A stretch of DNA of 21,145 nucleotides, taken from assembly GCA_001275005.1 (NCBI GenBank), contig JWZX01002257.1, forward strand, positions 1 through 21,145. Reading direction: 5' to 3'. A program made the translations under genes and the position numbers. Source of the stretch: Chrysochromulina tobinii. Lineage: Eukaryota; Haptophyta; Prymnesiales; Chrysochromulinaceae. Below the pieces are notes generated by a model that searched no databases, was not told the origin of the DNA, and saw only the letters and a program-made list of their open reading frames with translations. Of this stretch, positions 1 through 6,800 are shown in pieces; position 1 is the first letter of the stretch, and each line of letters opens with the position of its first letter.

Positions 1-457
1 GTCTCATCCCGCCCGCGTGTGCTCGTGGCAGCGCCCCCTTCGTTTCGATCCATACACTCTTGGAGCTCGGGGCTCAGAACACATCTACTTTCGGTAAAAA
101 GACGTGTCCCTGCTCCCCCCAGAGCCGGGACACACACGGGACACACGGGACGCACAGATACAGACATCGGGGGCGCGGTGGGAGCCGCCAGCTCCGTGCA
201 TGAGCGTGGAACCGTGGAAGATACAGGGGGAAGATACTATGTCTTTTGTCTCACTGGTATAGCTCGAAAGCTTAACTTTGTGCACTGGGGCGAGCACGGG
301 CAGAGAGCCGGACGGACGGGGTGAACTCCTTGCTGATTCCCCCAAACCGCAGTCCGTAAGTTGGACGAAAACGGCTCGGACCGTTTCAGAGCCGGCACAA
401 AAGTGTACGTATGAGGCGCACTAACTCGACTGAAGCTCGCTCACTGACGAGCTCGTC
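1..457. other. left-edge spacer, no supported gene
   Basis: I see no recognisable protein domain here in either direction; the short open frames look like chance frames in GC-rich DNA. A small patch at about 126-160 repeats a CGGGACACAC-like decamer three times. The right part is likely the 3' untranslated region of the methyltransferase gene that ends at 458. Confidence 0.4.
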
Positions 458-1192
458 TTACATGACGTCACTCGACGACTGCAACGTCGCCGGCTGTTGC
501 GGTGGCTCGAGCCTCCAGATGCCAATGTCGCATGCTGCTATGGCCTCACGGTCGGGCGAGCAGTTCGCATTCTGCGAGATTTCGGTCACTCTGAAGCCCG
601 CGCGTTTCGTAGCCTCAAACAGATGAGCCTCGAGCCTCGCATTCCGACAGGACTGGCAAAGCAGCACAATCGTGCGCGGCGTGCAGAGCGCGCATAAGAC
701 TGCCACCAACGCATCCGCGCGCTCGACGTCCTCGTAGATAACATCGGATGCAAGGACCAGATCAAATCCTGGTCTCTCCATCTGTGGTGCGAGCTCACGG
801 GGCAGTATTCCACGCTCCCTGACGGCGTCCCAATCGCACTCACATCGGATGATAGTCCCGGGCTGACCCTGGAGCAATTTGCGGTTCTCCTTGAAGTTCT
901 TGCGCATGAGCTCCAGCATGTTGCCGCGGTCCGTGCAGACGCACTCAGCCGAGCCTAGCAAGTGCGCGGCCATGGATAGGAAGCCGGTGCCTGCGCCCAG
1001 TTCCACGACCCGCTTGCCTTCTACCCAGCCGCGGTTGGCCTCCAGGAGCCTGCAGAGGAAGACGCCGCCCAGCCAGCAGTCCCCTCCAGTCTCGCTGACG
1101 AGGAGCTTGCTATCGATAAGGATGTTCAGGCCATTCGCGAAGCGGCGCGCGTGATTCTTCATGCATGGCAAATGCATATATGGCGCGTGCAT
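458..1192 (-). CDS. METTL21-like protein methyltransferase (Methyltransf_16 family)
   Basis: This is a 244-residue single-exon protein, the usual size of METTL21/FAM86-type lysine methyltransferases, which move a methyl group from S-adenosylmethionine to lysines on proteins such as chaperones and translation factors. Visible signs are the SAM-binding glycine-rich loop VELGAGTGFLSM (about residues 63-74), an acidic residue after the next strand (VCTDRG), a CDWD segment, and FDLVLASDVIYED. The last contains the (D/E)xxY-type post-motif IV that marks this seven-beta-strand subfamily. The ETGGDCWLGG segment upstream resembles the tryptophan-containing lead-in of the family. Three methionines (1192, 1177, 1162) are possible starts; the first gives the longest frame, and MKNHARR at 1162 is equally plausible. 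The substrate cannot be told from sequence. The gene is transcribed away from its right neighbour. Confidence 0.75.
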   Translation of the reverse strand: MHAPYMHLPCMKNHARRFANGLNILIDSKLLVSETGGDCWLGGVFLCRLLEANRGWVEGKRVVELGAGTGFLSMAAHLLGSAECVCTDRGNMLELMRKNFKENRKLLQGQPGTIIRCECDWDAVRERGILPRELAPQMERPGFDLVLASDVIYEDVERADALVAVLCALCTPRTIVLLCQSCRNARLEAHLFEATKRAGFRVTEISQNANCSPDREAIAACDIGIWRLEPPQQPATLQSSSDVM

Positions 1193-1521
1193 AATGGCTG
1201 AATGGGCTGCTCGGGAGACGAGCCTGTGGACCGCATGTAGAGACGTGGTTTTTCGTGCGGATGACCACCCTTATTTAGGCAGGTCGTCGGCTCATTGTGC
1301 AGGAAGAGCAATAGGTTAGCAGCGCCAACGACTTCTCGTGACATCAGGCCAAGCGCGCTCAGATCTCACTGCGTGTGAGAAAAGGGGGTTGAACTTCAAC
1401 TTGATCCAAAAAAGGTTCGTCGCAAAGCGGCGTGGCGCGAGGCGCGCGATATCTCTCTTTGCACTATAGGAACCGAACTTCTTGGTCCATGCGACACTAG
1501 TGAGACCAGCACGAGAAAAAC
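1193..1521. promoter_or_regulatory. divergent intergenic region between methyltransferase and 1522 gene
   Basis: These 329 bases separate two genes transcribed away from each other, so they probably hold both promoters. The stretch is less GC-rich than its surroundings. No TATA box or known motif is convincing. The role is inferred from layout only. Confidence 0.35.
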
Positions 1522-2490
1522 ATGAGCATCGGCACCGGCGGTGCTCAATCATTTCATCGCAAGACATCGTTCTCTAGTGCGCCACGAGAGCCTGCATTAC
1601 CACCCATGAAGATTAGGTCGCCACGAGGGCCTGATTCGCCACCCAAGAAGCTTGCCAAGAATACCAGTAACAGCAGCACACACACCACATTCGAGGGCGA
1701 TGGCAATTTAGTGCTCGCACAAGCCTCTCCGTCACCTCGCGTGGATTTCAGCTCGCTCTTGGACGAACAACTGAGTGCCGCTATGAGTGCAACAGAACTC
1801 GATGCTGTTGCAACAGCCCTGCGCTACAGGTCGCCTCGACCGGCGGCAGCGGTACCGCCGGCGCTAGTGTCGCCGCCGTCATCAGCCTCTCCTCGACCAT
1901 TGCGAACAGCTCGCACACGAAGGGCGGATATTCAACGGCCGATGTCGCCAGAGTGGACATCCGAATGGCTGGACGAGCCAGTCACGCTGCTGCCTCCACT
2001 GCCGCCTCCGAAGGCGTCGGCTTCCAAGGTTTCACCGCGTGCCATGCCAACGGCATCGTCATCGTCATCATCGTCGTCATCATCGTGGCCACCCTCTGCA
2101 CACACCATGACAACTGGCGAGCGGCAAGAGGACGATGAGCAGCAGGAGCGTGTGCGCGTGAGTCCAACCCACCGCAAGGCCTTGCTCGAGCGCACCGCCG
2201 CGCTGCTCCAGCTACCGGTACCTGCCGAAAGAAATGCGAGCTCGCCGATGGCACATCGCTTCGTGACGGGGCGCAACTTCGACACACAGCTGCTTCCAGC
2301 GTCCGAGTTCTTCATGGCTGGGCTGGAGCGCTGGCCGACGGACGACGTGCTGCGTGTGGGCTTCGATGGCATCGTCGACTCTCTCAAGCTGATCCAGACG
2401 CCCGATCGATATATGAAGTGGCCGTTCCTTCCTGCAGCCAGTCAGCATGTGGTTAGGGGGCAAGGCGACACCCAACAAAGCGGCACCTAA
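1522..2490 (+). CDS. hypothetical disordered Ser/Pro-rich protein
   Basis: The frame encodes 322 residues and I do not recognise the family. The first about 230 residues are rich in serine, proline, alanine and arginine and look disordered, with a run of about ten serines encoded by TCA/TCG codons at about 2057-2090. The last about 80 residues look more structured, with a segment around FFMAGLERWPTDDVLRVGFDGIVDSL that could form helices. The ATG at 1522 follows an A-rich stretch (GAGAAAAAC), a reasonable eukaryotic start context. There is no signal peptide or membrane segment. The final residues (VVRGQGDTQQSGT) look like read-through of a splice donor or non-coding DNA, so the true 3' end may lie in a later exon. 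An open frame alone is weak proof in this base composition. Confidence 0.5.
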   Translation: MSIGTGGAQSFHRKTSFSSAPREPALPPMKIRSPRGPDSPPKKLAKNTSNSSTHTTFEGDGNLVLAQASPSPRVDFSSLLDEQLSAAMSATELDAVATALRYRSPRPAAAVPPALVSPPSSASPRPLRTARTRRADIQRPMSPEWTSEWLDEPVTLLPPLPPPKASASKVSPRAMPTASSSSSSSSSSWPPSAHTMTTGERQEDDEQQERVRVSPTHRKALLERTAALLQLPVPAERNASSPMAHRFVTGRNFDTQLLPASEFFMAGLERWPTDDVLRVGFDGIVDSLKLIQTPDRYMKWPFLPAASQHVVRGQGDTQQSGT

Positions 2491-3404
2491 AGCTGCGGTA
2501 CAGTCGCGCCGGCCGTGAATGACGTGCTGTGCAAGTACGAGGGCTCGCTGTGGCCTCGGGAGGATATGCAAGCACGCAAGCGATTGCGAACATGAGCTTG
2601 CTCAGTCTCAGAAAGTGATGCAAATTCATCAATGCGAGTTCATCAAAGGCTTCCTCGGAGTCGACGTTAAGTCGACGTTTCCGAGCGGGACATTCGGCTG
2701 TGCTTCGTAATGAGCCGCATGGCCGTGATCGACGCGCGTACACGCCGAAGGGCGAAACCAAAGAGAAACACCTGGATTCATGGAGGCGATTTGCAGGCTG
2801 AGTTGGTCAAGGCGTTGCCAACTGACGAGGAGCTCTCAAAGGTGAAGTGCTCCGATGGGGCACTGTTTCTGCGCCTGCTTGAGAAGAAGAACTTGGGCGA
2901 TGAGATCCTGCCTGAGTTTGCCAATTTCAGACGCACTCATTCGATTGCTTCAGGCGGCCATGCAGTCCCCTGACCGCTGCTAGGAGCATACGGTCACATT
3001 CATCATCAGAACCATCAACGAGGTATTCGGGACGCAGATCGCAATTTGGATATGCAGCTCACAGGATGAAAGATGTCCGTTACTGGTTGAAGGTTAAGCT
3101 CTGCGGTGACCGTGCGATGGCCGATGAGCCATCGATGTGAGCGGTGATGAGCCTGTGCGGCCGCGAGTGTACCGTGGTGACTCCGGACGTGTTGGTTCAT
3201 GTGCACAATTCCTAGAGGCTAGACAGTAGTGCTATTTTGCTGATGGATACCGGACTCTACAAAAAACACGCTACACAATCGTTGTCGGCGACGCCGTGAA
3301 AAAGTTATCGCCGACACACGATCGGATATCGTATCATTGACCGTGCTACCACGGCACTGTACGGCGCTATCGCCGAGCCTTTGCGCCACGAGGATATCAC
3401 TCCG
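2491..3404. other. gene-poor spacer, possible decayed coding remnants
   Basis: This 914-base stretch separates the 1522 gene from the 3' end of the poly(A) polymerase gene. It holds several short interrupted frames with no recognisable domain, and one 87-residue frame at 2710-2973. The right part (about 3200-3404) should include the 3' untranslated region of the minus-strand polymerase gene. No clear polyadenylation signal is seen. Confidence 0.4.
2710..2973 (+). CDS. weak hypothetical frame, possible 3' exon or remnant
   Basis: The frame gives 87 residues with a basic start (TRRRAKPKRNTW) and a helical-looking middle (DEELSKVKCSDGALFLRLLEKK). It is open upstream to just after a stop at 2668, so it could be an exon of the 1522 gene joined by an unrecognised intron. 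An adjacent frame at about 2519-2707 ends just before it, which would also fit a frameshifted remnant. I recognise no family. Confidence 0.22.
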   Translation: MSRMAVIDARTRRRAKPKRNTWIHGGDLQAELVKALPTDEELSKVKCSDGALFLRLLEKKNLGDEILPEFANFRRTHSIASGGHAVP

Positions 3405-3868
3405 TCAGGGCAAGAGCTTGCACAGACGGCCGAGGATGGGGAAGTCCCCATGGGTCACCGTGGCGCCTGGGTGGATGGTGCACAGCTGGTGCGCCTTTTG
3501 GAATTCGATCTGGATCGCCGAGATGCGGAAGCAGTTGCGCCCGACGTTGTTGCTCGTGCGCAGGGGGTCCTCGATGTACAGCGGGTCGAACCAGAAGCGA
3601 GTTGCGGGTGGCTGGCTCTCCGCGGGCCACTCGGGTGGAGTCGCGCCTCCGCCATGCTCCTGCCGCCACCGATGGGCCGCCACAGTTGACGTGGTACGGC
3701 GCGGCCGGTGCAGCGGCCAGTCGAAGCCCTGCCCGCGCGCGCCTACGCCTGCCGTGAAGGAGCTCGTCGCGGCTTGGGCGCCGTCTCGGGCGCCGAGGGC
3801 CGAGGGCAACGGACGTTGCTCGAGCCCAAGGCTGGGCGAGCTTGGGTCGAGAGGTGGGCACCAGTCAC
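3405..3868 (-). other. terminal exon with conserved IEDPL block and stop
   Basis: The exon encodes about 90 residues of low-complexity insert (beginning DWCPPLDPSSPS), then LYIEDPLRTSNNVGRNCFRI. That block matches the C-terminal TRF4 motif in which an Ile-Glu-Asp-Pro and a (N/D)-(N/D)-V-G-R sequence close the catalytic domain. The frame ends at TGA (3405-3407) after LCKLLP. Confidence 0.85.
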
Positions 3869-6800
3869 CTGCCTCGGCAGTCAGAGGGCAATCAGAGGGC
3901 AATCAGAGGGCCATCAGAGGGCAATCAAAGGGCAATCAAAGGGCGATTATATGGCACTCATATGGCAATCAGAGGGCCATCAGTGGGCACCAGTCACCTG
4001 CCTCAGAGGCGGGACGCGGCCGGCAGCTGTGTGGAAAGGCGGCCATGCCGGCGGTGGCACGTGGCTGCTGCCGCTGCTGCTGCCGCTGCTGCTGCTGCTG
4101 CCATTGCAGCTGCTCCTGCTGCTGTGCAGGCGGGCTGCCCTGCCGCTCGAGCTCCTGCTCATCCGGCGCCGGCAGCGACGCAGCAGCCCAACCACGTTGC
4201 GGCAGCTCCGCTTCCGCGAGGTGCTCCGCGAGATGTACCTGATGAAGGAGGTCATCATATAAGTCATCAGTGATCATCAGAGGTCATCAGAACTCCGCGA
4301 GGTGCACCTGATGAAGGAGGCCATCATGAGTCATCAGTGATCATCAGAGGTCATCAGAGCTCCGCGAGGTGCACCTGATGAAGGAGGCCATCATGAGTCA
4401 TCAGTGATCATCAGATGTCATCAGAGCTCCGCGAGGTGCACCTGCGAGAGTGCCACTGAAGGCTGCGACAGGTCCACACGCACTCTCGACGAGTGGTCGC
4501 GCATCAGAAACTCGCCCTCGCCGCGATTGCGGCACACAGAGACGCCCATGTTACGCGGATCAAAGGCGCGTCCATAAAAGTCGAGGAGGCGCACCAGGCG
4601 CGCTCCCAGGCAACGCTCGATGTCATCATGCCTGCTCTTGACTGCGCTTGGGCTTGGGCTTGGGCCGCTCACGCCCGCGCCCGCGCCCGCGCCCACGACG
4701 ACGCGCGCTCCCATCCGGTTGGACGCTGTGAAGGCGCCGCCGTGGGCGCGCTCGAGGTCGAGCGCCTCCCACTGCAGGAAGCGAACCTGTGTGGACAAGA
4801 GAGGGCGCCGTGGTGAGCACTCGCATGCGAGGTCGAGCGCCTCCCACTGCAGGAGGGCGCCGCCGTGGGCGCGCTCGAGGTCGCCCAGTGGAGGAAGCGT
4901 ACGATGAGGAGCAGCAATAGTCATCAGTGGTCATCAGTGGTCATCAGTGGTCATCAGTGGTCATCAGTGGTCATCAGCAGCAGGAGGCGTACGATAAGGA
5001 GCAGCAGCCCGTATGAGGAGAGGCCGCCCAGGTACGGCTTGTCGAGCGAACGCTCCGCTAAGAACTGATATGAGGGAGGCAATCAGAGGTCATTAGAGGT
5101 CATCAGAGGCCTTCCGAGGTCATCATAGGTCATCATAGGTCATCATAGGCGGCTTTATTGATCGAGCGAATGCTCCGCAACGAACTGATGATGATGATCA
5201 TCAGCCCGCACCTGCTTGAGTACGAGTGTGAGAGGTTTGACCTCGGGGTGATGAGGGAGGCAATCAGAGGTCATCATCAGCATGCACCTGCTTGAGTACG
5301 AGTGTGAAAGGTTTGACCTCGGGGTGATGTGGGAGGCAATCAGAGGTCATCATCAGCATGCACCTGCTTGAGTACGAGTGTGAGAGGTTTGACCTCGGGG
5401 TGCTCGGCGAGAGTGCGTGAGACGAAGACGTTGGCGGCGAGTCCATTGTGAGCTTCGCCCTCAAAGGACACGTCGAGCCGCAATGGGATTTGCTGATGAG
5501 GGAGGCAATCATGGGGTATCAGTGGTCATCAGCAGCAGTCATCATGGACGCACCTGATGAGGGAGGCAATCATGGGTCATCAGACGTAATCAGACGTCAT
5601 CAGACGTCATCAGACGTCATCAGACGTCATCAGACGTCATCAGAGCTCCGCGTGACGCACCTGCTTCGGTGAAGCGCCCGCGACCACAAAGCGCGTGGCA
5701 AAGGTGACGATGGGTACGACCGCGTCGATCGTGCGCACCTGTGGGGCAGGGCGAGGCGCCGTGGTGAGCACTTGCATGCTGGAGCACTCGCGCCCGCGCC
5801 GATCGTGCGCACCGACTCGGGCACGATCCAGGACTGGTTGACCAGGCAACGAGCGAGCGATGCCTGCCAGGTCTCCTCGGGCAGAGCGTTGCGACCCTCG
5901 AGCGTACCTGTGGACAAGCGATGGCGCCGTGGTGAGCACTTGCATGCGAGGTCTCCTCGGGCAGAGCGTTGTGAATGGAGCGAGCGCACCTGGCGCCTCC
6001 GGTATCACGGTGGTCATCAGAGGTTATCAGAGATCATCAGAGGTCATCCGAGGTCATCCGAGGTCATCCGAGGTCATCCGAGGTCATCCGAGGTCGTCAA
6101 AGGTCATCAGAGGTCATCAGAGGCCATCAGAGGCCATCAGAGGTCATCAGAGGTCATCCGAGCGTACCTGGCGCCTCCGGCATCGAGGTGGTCGTGCGCA
6201 CCGGCGGCAGCGTGACGACCAGATCGATGTCCGAACCCGGCCGCATCAGGCCCGTGGCAAAGGAGCCGAAGGGCTTCACTTGCGCCCGTGGCCACAGGAG
6301 AGTCACCACGGAGCGCACCTGTGGGAGACGCGGAGCGCCGTGGTGAGCACATGCATGCCACGGGAGAGTGAGCGCGGAGCGTCGTGGTGAGCACGGGGGG
6401 CGTCGTGCCTTGCTGATGGCGGTCATCTGAGGTCATCTGAGGTCATCAGCGGCCGTGCCTTGCTGATGGCGGCCATAAGAGGTCATCAGAGGTCATCAGT
6501 GATCATCAGAGGTCATACCTTGCTGATGGCGGCCGAGTGCACCGGTGCATGCTTGGCCAGGTGGGCATTGCACCGTGCCTCGTACCTGTGGGGAAGGGCG
6601 AGGCGCCGTGCTGAGCACTTGCATGCTTGGCCAGGTGGGCATGCACCATGCCTCGTACCGACGAATCTCATCAGAGAGCTGTGCGTAGGTGGAATGTATT
6701 GGGACCATCGCCGCCTTGGCCGCGAGCCCCGACAAGTGTGCGGCGCACGTCGAGAGGCGCGCCGCAGCGGCGGCCAGCTGCGATGCGGCGTCGTATTGAG

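Larger units (their letters stand above)
5908..6167 (-). other. 260-nt intron with decamer array, copied exon ends and module
   Basis: It starts GCGCCAG|GTACGCTCGG and ends CTTGTCCACAG|GTACGCTCGA. The middle (about 6010-6160) is about fifteen decamers of TGATGACCTC or GGATGACCTC. It also holds a copy of the upstream exon end (GGAGGCGCCAG) and about 40 bases copied from the next exon. The 23-base exon segment ending GAGGAGACCT occurs in both intron and exon. Confidence 0.78.

Noticed and set aside
461-470. TGACGTCA as a CRE-type regulatory site
   Set aside because: It spans the last codons of the methyltransferase gene, and one 8-mer in a coding end is not evidence of regulation.
5739-5779. 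GC-AG intron using GCAAGT inside the introner-like module
   Set aside because: GCAAGT is a good GC donor, but using it would leave 37 bases of the 5739-5812 intron and 31 of the 9024-9092 intron in the message and break the frame. The GT at the copied exon start keeps frame and family alignment. It remains possible for 6586-6658.
4900-6520. CRISPR array
   Set aside because: Units are 10-base direct tandem repeats without unique spacers and lie inside introns of a eukaryotic gene.
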